The notes beneath the pieces are model-generated. The model was not told the DNA's origin and did not search any database. It worked only from the letters and a program-made list of their open reading frames with translations. The position numbers were made by a program, and so were the translations under genes. This document shows, piece by piece, positions 6,574 to 14,636 of a DNA stretch of 19,162 bases (within the stretch, counting starts at the first letter, position 1; the number at the start of each line of letters is the position of its first letter). Location: assembly GCA_043813895.1 (NCBI GenBank), contig JBDRKQ010000050.1, positions 1-19,162 on the forward strand, in the 5' to 3' direction. The DNA comes from CAZTAR01 sp043813895. GTDB taxonomy: Bacteria; Planctomycetota; Phycisphaerae; UBA1845; UTPLA1.

Positions 6574-7539
6574 TCAACAACCACGACATAGCAGGACCAT
6601 ATGACCTTGAGTGCCGCATGGCCGGCACGATTCATCCAGGAGCGAAGAACAGGTGACGACATCTTGCCGATCATGGTGGCGCAATTGTGCCCTGGAAGCG
6701 GACTCGGTCTGAACGCCGGTTGAAAAACGTAGCGCTCTTGGCCGCCCTGGCTGCTCTCGGGTCACAATGTGGTTCTTTTTGATCACATTGGGACATGGGA
6801 ACCGCGAGGGCAAGCAAGGGTGTTTACGGACATGGAGAAGTGGGCAGAGATACGACGACTGGTAGTCGTTGCTGATGCGGCGATTGTCCCACCAGGAACG
6901 GTTCGTCGCGTTGGCGACCACATCGGCCAGAATGCTCGACTGGCCTGTGCCGTTGAGCCATTGCTCGGTCAGGGCTTTTCGGAAGACGCCGCCTTGATAA
7001 ACGGAGTCCTGGAGATTGGGCGTTGCCATCTCGATCCAGGAGCAGACAAACTCTTCGGCAACGCTGGTATTGTTTGGCAGAGCGCAATAGGCCTCGATGC
7101 CTGGGGCGGAGTGACCGATCATCGCGACGCGGCCGGTACACCAAGACTGACTTCGGAGGACCCGGAGCATGTCACGGCCATCCTGCTTGTCGCTGGCAAA
7201 GAAGTCCGCCGTACCGCCCGAACCGAACAGCCCGCGACTGGATTGGACAACGTACACGATGCCCAGAGCGTTGTACTCTGTTCCGCGACCGGCGTGGATC
7301 GGGTCGCCCGGATCATAGGGTGTGCGCAGGAGGACGACGGGCCAGGGTCCTGCCCCCGCCGGGGCGTAGATGTCGGTCATCAACTGGGTGCCGTCCGGCA
7401 TGGCGACGCGGATGTCCATGCCCGTCGGAATCTGCGGAACCGTCTGGCACTCGGGTAGCCAGGGCGTGCATTGGCAGGCAAAACAGCCGAATGCCAGCGC
7501 GAGCATGAGTAGGGGTTTCAGCGCTTTTTGTGAAAGCAT
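6574..7539 (-). pseudogene. Truncated CocE/NonD-type (peptidase S15 family) hydrolase, exported lipoprotein form
   Basis: The frame has 321 codons. Its N-terminus is a lipoprotein-like signal (LLMLALAFGCFAC, Cys22), so the protein would be envelope-located. Residues about 40-237 match the S15 hydrolase start: VAMPDGTQLMTDIYAP, PVVLLRTPYD, VVQSSRGLFGSGG, DGRDMLRVLRSQSWCTGRVAM and the nucleophile elbow IGHSAPG (Ser144), then ATNRSWWDNR. Homology stops after LLHV, near base 6829, where GGWYD-like sequence is expected. The remaining 84 residues are unrelated. Family members are usually 550-650 residues, and the Asp and His of the triad lie in the missing part. The start at 7539 has GGGAG 8 bases upstream. 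It lies 83 bases behind the secreted protein at 7623-8390 on the same strand. It is probably a decayed gene, though a short expressed product is possible. Confidence 0.65.
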
Positions 7540-7622
7540 CGTTGCATCTCCCTGCGAGGGTTGTCAATCGTTCGGGTTTGGGCGAGTGTCGGTATCCGGT
7601 CTGCGTCAGTGCGTGGCAGACA

Positions 7623-8390
7623 TCACTCATCCGTACCTGCTCTGAAGCCGAACTCGACGCGGAGGTCACGTACGACAACATCGAGTTCCACGCTGCCGCC
7701 GAGGGTCGGATCAGCCTCCGAGGAGAAAACCGCTCCGTAAACGTGCAGAACGACGAGGTAGGATTCGCCGGCCTGAAACCAGACGTCGTCTACCACGAGG
7801 CTATCCTCGCCTCCCCCGGGGTAAGGATAGCCGCCGGCAGACACCTCTCCGGGATAGGCGTCGGCCCACTCAAAGATGTGCTGTCGCGTTTCGGCGACTG
7901 AACTTCGCGTAACTTCGAGGGTCACGTCGAGGATGTAGCCTCGGGAGTCGCCGACCGTTCCCATGTGCGAGACATCGCAGACCACCCTGCCCAACATGCC
8001 TTGGAGGGAGCCGGGAGGCAGCGCCGGATCAGGAAGCACGTCGAATTTGGCTTGAAGGGTGCACTGGTTCTGGGCTGACGAGCTGGCTCCTCGCGGCGCG
8101 GAGACCGCGACGCTGAGTCCAGGAAGGGGGTCGAGGGGCGGATTGGGCAACGTGGCGGAACCACTGGCGGTGCCGCTACCGAAGACTCCTGCGCCGGAGC
8201 CCGGGTCCGCGCTGCAGCCGAGAGTCGCATCCCACCACAGGTTTGCATCCTGACCGAGCGTCACGAGTCTCGTGATTTCGGGTTCGGCGATGCTGGATGC
8301 AGGGGAGTCGGAAGAAGCCTGCGGACACAAGGCAGCACTGCTCAAAGGCACTACCACCAGAAGTAGAACGAGAACTCGCTTACGGATCAT
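7623..8390 (-). CDS. Secreted protein of unknown function
   Basis: This is 255 residues from the ATG at 8388-8390, with GGAG 7 bases upstream. A longer form from 8513 would put 41 unlikely residues ahead of an obvious signal peptide. Residues 1-20 (MIRKRVLVLLLVVVPLSSAA) form a Sec signal. A Cys follows, but the sequence before it is a poor lipobox. The mature part is Ser/Gly/Asp-rich, begins with a low-complexity stretch (GSGAGVFGSGTASGSAT), and later looks beta-rich (GYILDVTLEVTRSSV, SYLVVLHVYGAVF, VELDVVVRDLRVEFGF). I do not recognise a domain. The beta-sandwich look fits an envelope or extracellular protein. It is followed by the truncated S15 hydrolase on the same strand. Confidence 0.7.
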   Translation of the reverse strand: MIRKRVLVLLLVVVPLSSAALCPQASSDSPASSIAEPEITRLVTLGQDANLWWDATLGCSADPGSGAGVFGSGTASGSATLPNPPLDPLPGLSVAVSAPRGASSSAQNQCTLQAKFDVLPDPALPPGSLQGMLGRVVCDVSHMGTVGDSRGYILDVTLEVTRSSVAETRQHIFEWADAYPGEVSAGGYPYPGGGEDSLVVDDVWFQAGESYLVVLHVYGAVFSSEADPTLGGSVELDVVVRDLRVEFGFRAGTDE

Positions 8391-8462
8391 GAGCAGGCTC
8401 CATGGGATGCGAGGACAAGTCTCCTCCCCCGCGCGGGGGCCGCCGCTTGGCACCATCGCGCA

Positions 8463-8494
8463 GGGCGTACATGACGCGCTCTGTACGCACGCCC
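8463..8494. repeat. Imperfect hairpin between the kinase and secreted-protein genes
   Basis: GGGCGT (8463-8468) pairs with ACGCCC (8489-8494). It lies in the 233-base gap downstream of the kinase-WD40 gene (minus strand). It could help end its transcript, but there is no T-tract. Confidence 0.25.
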
Positions 8495-8623
8495 TACCTA
8501 TCCGGATGCGCAACAGACTGATCGCTCACGCAAAGAGCTGGGTGAATGGCGCTTTGCCGGCCAGGTTGAGCGTGGTTGCCGTGGAACGTGATCCAGCACC
8601 GCCCCCAAGTGAGTCGCTGCTTG

Positions 8624-11600
8624 CTATTCAACGCTTGGTGACGGGGGGAGCAATTGGGGCGCATTCCAGATCCGGACCGTCCGGTCGGCACTGCCGGAGG
8701 CGATCCACGACCCATCTGGCGAGAAGACTGCGGACGTTACCGGACCGGTGTGTCCAGGGAGCGTCAGAGCTGGTTTCCCGGTGCTTGCGGCCCACAACCT
8801 CAGGTTTCCGTCGAAGCCGGCGGAAAGAACGCGTTCGGAGTTTGGCGAGAACGCTACGGCCATGACGATCGCTTCATGGCCGAAGAGTACGTGCACAGCA
8901 TCGCCCGACTCCGCGTCCCAGAGCCTGACCGTCCTATCCTCAGATCCCGAAACCACGCGTGTCCCATCGGGCGAGAACGCGACACAGTTAACACCGCGGG
9001 TGTGCCCGAGCATCACACATCGCTGGACGTGCGTGTCCAGATCCCAGACGCGAATCGTCCGATCCGCGGAGCCGGATGCCAGGCGGTCTCCGGTCGGCGA
9101 GAAGGCCACGCAAGTGACTTCTGCGTCGTGAGCAGCGAGGGTTGCCGACAATACGCCGGTCTGCGCGGCCCACAGCTTGACCTTGTGATCGGCGCCGGCC
9201 GATGCAATCAGTTTCCCATTCGGAGCGTAGGTTGTGGAAGTCACACGCGCCCCATGCGATCCAAAGGAGAGCAGCTCGGCCCCGGTGTCTGCATCCCACA
9301 CTTTGATGACGCGATCCCGGCCTGCGGAGACGAGTCGCCGACCCTCCGGACTGAAGGCGAGCGCGTGGGTTGCCTGTCCGGTCCAGCGATTGACAATCTG
9401 GTGCGAAACCGCGTCCCACACCGTGATCGTATCATCGCGCGCTGCCGAAGCGATCCGGGTTCCATCGGGTGAGACTGCGACTTGGCCCACGAGACCGTCC
9501 TGAACGCCCAGGACGTACGGCTCGGGATCGGCGTTGACATCCCAGACCTTGACCACGTTGTCATGCCCGCCGGACACGAGCCGCATCCCATCGCAACTGA
9601 AGGCCACGGATAGCCCACCCTTCTCATGCCCCAAGAACACGGCCTCTGTCGTGCCGGTCACCGCGTCCCACACACGGATCGACCGGTAGCTGATAGATGC
9701 GATATGCGTTCCATCCGGGCTGAAACAGACGTCGTTGACATTCGCGTCTTCATGCTCCATTCGCAACGTCTGCTCCCCCGTGGCGACGTCCCACACTCTG
9801 ACCGTTCGGTCCCAGCCGCCGGATACTATCCGCCCCCCATCCGTGCTCATCGCCACCGATGTGATACGCTCCGTATGGCCTCGAAAAACCGAAATCTGGT
9901 CGCCGGAGTTTGCATCCCACAGACGTATCACTTTGTCCCCGCCGACGGAGACGATGGAGTGAGCGCCAGGCGAGTAGGCCACACAACTCACGTTGCCTTC
10001 GTGACCGGCCAGCACCATCGCCAACTTACCTGTGGCGACGTCCCACACGCGAATCCGCGAATCCTGACCACCGGAAACAACGCGCTCGCCGTTCGGGGAA
10101 AACGCGAGGGACGTCACGGTGCCCTCGTGTCCTGTCAACTCGCGGGTTGGCGCTTCGGTCGCGACATCCCACAATTGAACCGTTCGGCCATATCCACCGG
10201 CCGCGATGTATGCGCCGTCCGGAGAAACAGCGAGCGCTTCGAGACCACGCCTGCTCGCAGTAAGCCTCAATCGCTCCGCCTCCGTGGAGGCATCCCAGAG
10301 CCGGACTGTCCCGTCCCGGCTGGCGGAGCAGATTCGTTGGCTCCCGGGCCCAAACACCACGCACGTGACGGAGTCCTCGTGGCCCTGCAGAGTCGCCCGA
10401 CTCGAGTCCGACATTCGCCATAGGTGTCGCCATTCCCAGCCGCGAAGATCCGGGGGGCAGTCTCGAAGCAGCTTCTTGAGTTGCGTGACGTTCCTCTCAT
10501 TGATCGCGTGTTGCGCGAGCGCAATGGAATGGAAGTACGCACTGCGCCGGAGATCTGCCGCGCGCCGGTCGGCGCGCTCTCGCTCCGCGTCCGCTCGGAA
10601 ATACAAGACCGTCATCGCCGCCGCCAGCGCGGTGATGAGGATGGCACATGCCGTGGCGATGAAGACGGCGGCCTTGTGGCGGGCCAGCCCTTTGCGGAGA
10701 ACGTACATGCGGCTATCCCGCTTCGCTTCGATCGGGAAATTCCGCAGATAGCGATCCATGTCTGCGGCGAGCGCGTCCATGCTCTGATAGCGACGGTCGG
10801 GCTCCTTTGCCAAGGTCTTCAGGACGATGGTGTCGAGTTCCTGATCGATCGGACACCGATGGCCTCGCGGGCGCTGCTTGGTTGACGGCGGCGCCACACC
10901 GCCATCTTCGCGCCAGAGCCGACTCGGCGACGTCGGTGGCGTCTGTGTGACCTTCTGGAGGACGTCGGTTGGGTGCCCGCCAGCGGCATAGGGATGATGC
11001 CCGGTCAGAACTTCATACAGGATAATGCCCAAGGAGTAGATGTCGGTGCGGATGTCGAGGTCCGCTGAGCCGCGGGCCTGCTCCGGTGACATGTAGGATA
11101 TCGTGCCGATCACCTGGCCGGACGCTGAGACCGCCGTCAGTTCAACGTCATCGATCGCCTTGGCCAGACCGAAATCCAGCACCCTCGGGTTCCCCTCTCG
11201 ATCAACCAGGATGTTCGACGGTTTGAGGTCACGGTGAATCACTGCACGTTGGTGGGCGTAGTTGACGGCGCGGCAAATGACCTGGAACAACTTCAGCACT
11301 GCGTCGACATCGAGTTTCGCCTGCCGAACGTAATCGTGCAGCGGCAGACCGTCCACATAGTCCATGACGTAGAAGGGAGTGCCGGTGGATGTCGTTCCGG
11401 AGTCGAATATCGTGACGATGTTCGGGTGCTTCAGATTCGCGAGCAGTTCAATCTCGCGCCCAAATCGCTTCTTGTTCGCATCAGACGCGGCCGATCCGCC
11501 CAACAGGAGCTTCACCGCAACGGTTCGGCCCGTCGAGTGCTGCGCCGCCTGACAGACCACACCCTGCCCGCCGTGGTGGACTATCCGCGTGATGTCGTAT

Positions 11601-11887
11601 CCGGCGATGATCACGCCAGGCACCAGCGACAGGCCAGTGGGACCATTCGATGCGCCGACATCTGTTCGGCGGGAGGTTTCGGCTTCGTGGCTCGCGGTGG
11701 CCGGCTGAGTCCGCCTCAGCAGTTCCTCCGCCGCTGCAAGTCGCTCGGCCAACTCGTCCGCGATGTCTCCGTGAGCATCAACGAGGTCCTCGGCATGCAG
11801 CGGGTCACCGCTGCAGTAACGCGCCACGAACCGGTCAACGATATCATTGATCCTCGCGGCTCTTCCCGGCCCGTGTGCATTGGCCAT
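8624..11887 (-). CDS. Membrane-anchored Ser/Thr protein kinase with 14 WD40 repeats
   Basis: This is a 1087-residue protein. An N-terminal helical region (1-90) precedes a PknB-like kinase domain (about 97-375). The ATP loop is VHHGGQGVV, with His in place of the usual first Gly. The catalytic Lys is in VAVK (126), followed by HRDLKPSN (218-225), DFG (238-240) and MSPEQAR. A hydrophobic helix at about 408-430 places the kinase in the cytoplasm. Residues about 500-1085 contain 14 WD40 units of about 42 residues (typically GHxxxVxxVAFSPDG...SGSxDRTVRVWD), enough for two seven-bladed propellers, probably on the outer face of the membrane. The start has AGGA 10 bases upstream and a TATAAT box behind it. 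It is divergent from a sigma factor gene, a common planctomycete pairing suggesting a shared regulatory circuit. The partners are unknown. Confidence 0.93.
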   Translation of the reverse strand: MANAHGPGRAARINDIVDRFVARYCSGDPLHAEDLVDAHGDIADELAERLAAAEELLRRTQPATASHEAETSRRTDVGASNGPTGLSLVPGVIIAGYDITRIVHHGGQGVVCQAAQHSTGRTVAVKLLLGGSAASDANKKRFGREIELLANLKHPNIVTIFDSGTTSTGTPFYVMDYVDGLPLHDYVRQAKLDVDAVLKLFQVICRAVNYAHQRAVIHRDLKPSNILVDREGNPRVLDFGLAKAIDDVELTAVSASGQVIGTISYMSPEQARGSADLDIRTDIYSLGIILYEVLTGHHPYAAGGHPTDVLQKVTQTPPTSPSRLWREDGGVAPPSTKQRPRGHRCPIDQELDTIVLKTLAKEPDRRYQSMDALAADMDRYLRNFPIEAKRDSRMYVLRKGLARHKAAVFIATACAILITALAAAMTVLYFRADAERERADRRAADLRRSAYFHSIALAQHAINERNVTQLKKLLRDCPPDLRGWEWRHLWRMSDSSRATLQGHEDSVTCVVFGPGSQRICSASRDGTVRLWDASTEAERLRLTASRRGLEALAVSPDGAYIAAGGYGRTVQLWDVATEAPTRELTGHEGTVTSLAFSPNGERVVSGGQDSRIRVWDVATGKLAMVLAGHEGNVSCVAYSPGAHSIVSVGGDKVIRLWDANSGDQISVFRGHTERITSVAMSTDGGRIVSGGWDRTVRVWDVATGEQTLRMEHEDANVNDVCFSPDGTHIASISYRSIRVWDAVTGTTEAVFLGHEKGGLSVAFSCDGMRLVSGGHDNVVKVWDVNADPEPYVLGVQDGLVGQVAVSPDGTRIASAARDDTITVWDAVSHQIVNRWTGQATHALAFSPEGRRLVSAGRDRVIKVWDADTGAELLSFGSHGARVTSTTYAPNGKLIASAGADHKVKLWAAQTGVLSATLAAHDAEVTCVAFSPTGDRLASGSADRTIRVWDLDTHVQRCVMLGHTRGVNCVAFSPDGTRVVSGSEDRTVRLWDAESGDAVHVLFGHEAIVMAVAFSPNSERVLSAGFDGNLRLWAASTGKPALTLPGHTGPVTSAVFSPDGSWIASGSADRTVRIWNAPQLLPPSPSVE

Positions 11888-11918
11888 GTTCGGTGTTTCC
11901 TGTTCTTACGCAGAATGC

Positions 11919-11924
11919 ATTATA
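11919..11924 (-). promoter_or_regulatory. Candidate -10 box (TATAAT) for the kinase-WD40 gene
   Basis: On the minus strand TATAAT lies about 31 bases before the ATG, giving a leader of roughly 25 bases. The -35 region has no good TTGACA match. The plus strand has TATACT (11921-11926) at almost the same place, so the site could also face the sigma factor gene. Confidence 0.4.
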
Positions 11925-12055
11925 CTATGTACATCGCCCGCAACGAGATGTGACGCGGAGCCAGGTGGGGAAGTCGGTGACTCCGTGATTGCGATTGAAC
12001 ACGAGTCCGCGCACGGATCCAGCGGCGATCCGCGCGAGATTGGCAGGCAATAACT

Positions 12056-12679
12056 GTGCGTGACGACGCCGAGACACTCCTGCAACGCGCCAGGGCAGGC
12101 AACTTGGTCGCCCAACAGCAGCTCATCCTTCGCGAGCATACCGCGCTGATGGGGCTTATTCGATCAGATCTGCGCCATACGATGCGCGTCCACCTCGACC
12201 CGGAAGATGTGCTGCAGGAGGTCTATGTCGAACTCATCAGGAGTTTCGACGCCTTCTCAGGCGATCGACAGGACACGTTTGCCTCGTGGGCCCGGACCGT
12301 CGCTCGGAACAAGGTCCGTGAAGCGCAGCGACGGCAACTCGACACCGCCAAGCGGGGCGCGTCCGCCAAGCGCGTCCGCCTCACGGGGCCTTTCTCACAA
12401 ACCAGCGCACCGTTGGCCGCCGCGCTCGAGGCGCACATGACGACCGTATCGGGCAAGGCTGTGCGAATCGAAGCGATCGATGCGTTGGCAGCGGCCCTGG
12501 CCCTGCTTCCCGAGCACTATCGCCAAGTGCTCGAACTCCAATATCTGCTCGAGCTACCCGTGGATGAAGTGGCCCGGAGAATGAACCGCTCGAGGGGATC
12601 GGTGCTCATGACCTCCCACCGGGCCAAGCGGCAGATGGCGGACCTGATGCGGCAGTTCCCGCTTTTGACCAAATCATAA
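12056..12679 (+). CDS. Sigma-70 family (ECF-type) RNA polymerase sigma factor
   Basis: This is 207 residues from a GTG start; upstream of it only a weak GGCAGG ribosome site is seen. Region 2 (about 8-95) includes LDPEDVLQEVYVELIRSFDAF and FASWARTVARNKVREAQRR, which bind core RNA polymerase and the -10 element. After a variable linker, region 4 (about 145-200) has LALLPEHYRQVLELQYLLEL, VDEVARRMNRS and GSVLMTSHRAKRQM, the helix-turn-helix for the -35 element. There is no region 1 or 3, as in ECF factors. No anti-sigma factor is adjacent. The divergent kinase-WD40 gene, 168 bases away, is the obvious candidate partner, either as regulator of the factor or as its target gene. Confidence 0.88.
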   Translation: MRDDAETLLQRARAGNLVAQQQLILREHTALMGLIRSDLRHTMRVHLDPEDVLQEVYVELIRSFDAFSGDRQDTFASWARTVARNKVREAQRRQLDTAKRGASAKRVRLTGPFSQTSAPLAAALEAHMTTVSGKAVRIEAIDALAAALALLPEHYRQVLELQYLLELPVDEVARRMNRSRGSVLMTSHRAKRQMADLMRQFPLLTKS

Positions 12680-12681
12680 GG

Positions 12682-12785
12682 GGCGCCGACTGCCGAATGC
12701 CGTCTCGATCCAGGTTCAACTGAGGTGCGGCGCCTGACGCGCTGCTCTTGGACTTGATACACGCGGTTCGGTTCGGCACTCGGCA
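12682..12785. repeat. Inverted repeats downstream of the sigma factor gene
   Basis: TGCCGAATGCCG (12691-12702) pairs with CGGCACTCGGCA (12774-12785) with one mismatch, and GGCGCCG (12682-12688) pairs with CGGCGCC (12728-12734). The two pairings are mutually exclusive in part. They could be a transcript end or a decayed repeat. There is no T-tract. Confidence 0.35.
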
Positions 12786-12869
12786 TGACCAGAGGCCGGG
12801 GTGAACTCAACTCATAATTCCGTTTCTCATCGTCTTCTCATCTTCCGTAGCTATGCTCATCACTTGGTT

Positions 12870-12891
12870 CGCCAGATCAGGATATCTGGCG
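12870..12891. promoter_or_regulatory. Inverted repeat upstream of the PepSY-like gene, possible operator
   Basis: An 8-bp perfect dyad, CGCCAGAT/ATCTGGCG with a 6-base centre, lies 45 bases before the gene start. TAAGAT (12898-12903), just after it, could serve as a -10 box, but no -35 box fits. Binding by the adjacent response regulator is a guess; OmpR-type regulators more often use direct repeats. Confidence 0.4.
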
Positions 12892-12936
12892 CCGTGATAA
12901 GATTGAATCGGGAATGTCTTAGAGAGGAGTTCGATT

Positions 12937-13848
12937 ATGTCGAGACGATGGGTACTTTGCATTGTGATGGGGCTAAGCCTTTTGGCTGCGGTTGCGGCAA
13001 CCGGCTGGGCAAGCGGTGACGATGAGGAGCAGGTCTCTATTGACCAGGTGCCGGCGGCGGTCAAGGCAACGATCCTCAAGGAGGCCAAGGGTGGGACCGT
13101 CAAGAAGATTGAGCGCGAAACCGAGAAGGGCAAGACAATCTATGAGGCCGAGATCAATATCGATGGCCGGGAGATCGAGATTGAGGTGGCGGCCGATGGA
13201 ACACTGCTCGAAATAGAGGAGGAAGTCTCGCTCGATCAGGTGCCGGCCGCCGTCAAGGCGACCATTCTCAAGGAAGCCAAGGGCGCGGCCATCATGGAGG
13301 TTGAAAGGGAGACCAGCAGCGGCAAGACCTTCTACGAAGCTGAGTGGAGGGCGGACGGGAAGGAAGTCGAGATCAAAGTGGCTGCCGACGGCACCCTGCT
13401 CGGACGGGAGGTCGAGGAAGAGGATGAAGACGACGAGGGAATCGCCATCGATCAGGTTCCGGCGAAGGCCCGTGAGGCACTCCTGAAACATGCCAACGGC
13501 GCCAAGTTCACCGAGGTCGAGCGGGAAACGGTTCGGGGAGTCGTGTTCTATGAGGCGGAGTGGATGGTCAACGGCCGGGAGCATGAAGCCAAAGTGACGG
13601 CCGACGGCACGCTCGTGGAGCTGGAGGAAGCAGTCGAAGCACGAGACGTGCCCGCATCTGTGCTGGAAGCCGCTGTCAAGGTGTTCCCGAAATCAGCGAA
13701 GCTGAAGTTCGAGAAAAAGATGATCGTCATCTACGAGGTGGAGGCCAGAGTCGACGGCAAGGAACGCGAGGTGTTGATATCGCCGAGCGGCCAGGTCCAT
13801 GGCGACCACGGCGATGGTGATGACGATGATGATGACGACGACGATTGA
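12937..13848 (+). CDS. Secreted protein with four PepSY-like repeats and an Asp-rich tail
   Basis: This is 303 residues. GAGAGGAG ends 7 bases before the ATG. A Sec signal (VLCIVMGLSLLAAVAATGWA) is followed by four PepSY-like (PF11396-type) units at about 34-92, 98-155, 170-228 and 235-288. The units share the plan QVPAAVKATILKEAKG, then VERET..G..FYEAE...DG.E.EI.V.ADGTLL. Units 1 and 2 are nearly identical in their first 16 residues, which suggests recent duplication; unit 4 is the most diverged. The protein ends in GDHGDGDDDDDDDDD, and an acidic stretch also separates units 2 and 3. The protein is exported, probably periplasmic; the acidic tail could bind cations. It precedes a response regulator/histidine kinase pair, a known neighbourhood for PepSY-like proteins, so a role as target or modulator of that system is inferred. 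Confidence 0.85.
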   Translation: MSRRWVLCIVMGLSLLAAVAATGWASGDDEEQVSIDQVPAAVKATILKEAKGGTVKKIERETEKGKTIYEAEINIDGREIEIEVAADGTLLEIEEEVSLDQVPAAVKATILKEAKGAAIMEVERETSSGKTFYEAEWRADGKEVEIKVAADGTLLGREVEEEDEDDEGIAIDQVPAKAREALLKHANGAKFTEVERETVRGVVFYEAEWMVNGREHEAKVTADGTLVELEEAVEARDVPASVLEAAVKVFPKSAKLKFEKKMIVIYEVEARVDGKEREVLISPSGQVHGDHGDGDDDDDDDDD

Positions 13849-13961
13849 TGATGTGAACGGGACTGCCGTATGGAGACCTTGTCGAACCCACGGTTCCCGT
13901 ACGGCTGACCGCGTCGCCTTGAACTCCTCTGCATTGGGCGTCATGCTGGTAGCCAGGTGCC

Positions 13962-14636
13962 ATGCGCGTTCTACTTGTCGAAGATTACGCCCCGGTGCGG
14001 AATTCGGTCGCTCAAGGACTTCGAGAGGCCGGTTACGCTGTGGACGCGGCCTCCGAGGGCGAGGAGGGGCTTTGGTACGCAACGTCCAACGACTACGACG
14101 TGATCGTGCTCGACTTGATGCTGCCGAAGATCGACGGGCTTACGATTCTCGCCCGTTTGCGTCAGGCGGATAGCGCTGCCTCCGTCTTGATATTGACTGC
14201 CAGGGATGCGTTGGAGGATCGCGTCAAGGGCCTGGATCTTGGTGCTGATGACTACCTCGTCAAGCCCTTTGCCTTTGAGGAGCTACTGGCCCGGGTCCGC
14301 GCGTTGGTGCGCCGCAAGTACGACGCCAAGGACCCGGTGATCCGGATCAAAGACCTGGAGATCGACACGAGTGCGCGGACCGTTCGTCGGGCGGAGAAGA
14401 CAGTGGAGTTGACGGCAAAGGAATATGCCCTGCTTCAGTTCCTCGCCCTGCGCCGCGGGCAGGTCGTCTCTCGTTCCGACGTTTGGGAGCATCTCTATGA
14501 TTTTGATGCGGCGGCAGAGAGCAACGTCGTCGATGTGTACATCGGTTATCTTCGCAAGAAGATCGAACGCCCTGGCTCACCCAAGCTGATTCATACGCGG
14601 CGTGGCCAGGGCTACATCCTGGGGGACTTGGGCTGA
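13962..14636 (+). CDS. OmpR/PhoB-family response regulator
   Basis: This is a 224-residue cytoplasmic DNA-binding regulator. The receiver domain (1-115) has the acidic pocket near VEDY, the phospho-acceptor Asp51 in VIVLDLMLPKIDG, Thr79 in LILTARD and Lys101 in YLVKPFAFEEL. The C-terminal winged helix (about 128-222) has VELTAKEYALLQFLALRRG, VVSRSDVWEHLYD, NVVDVYIGYLRKKIE and IHTRRGQGYIL. All key residues are present. The ribosome site is a modest AGG four bases before the ATG. The stop TGA overlaps the kinase ATG as TGATG, so the two are translationally coupled. The gap to the upstream PepSY-like gene is 113 bases and contains complementary segments (GCCGTA/TACGGC) that could fold. Confidence 0.95.
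   Translation: MRVLLVEDYAPVRNSVAQGLREAGYAVDAASEGEEGLWYATSNDYDVIVLDLMLPKIDGLTILARLRQADSAASVLILTARDALEDRVKGLDLGADDYLVKPFAFEELLARVRALVRRKYDAKDPVIRIKDLEIDTSARTVRRAEKTVELTAKEYALLQFLALRRGQVVSRSDVWEHLYDFDAAAESNVVDVYIGYLRKKIERPGSPKLIHTRRGQGYILGDLG

Noticed and set aside
8391..8513. Longer start for the secreted protein at 7623-8390
   Set aside because: It would bury the signal peptide behind 41 unlikely residues, and the inner ATG has a ribosome site.
8624..10400. Regular repeats that could be mistaken for a CRISPR-like array
   Set aside because: The roughly 126-base periodicity is the coding repeat of the WD40 units. There are no short identical repeats with unique spacers.
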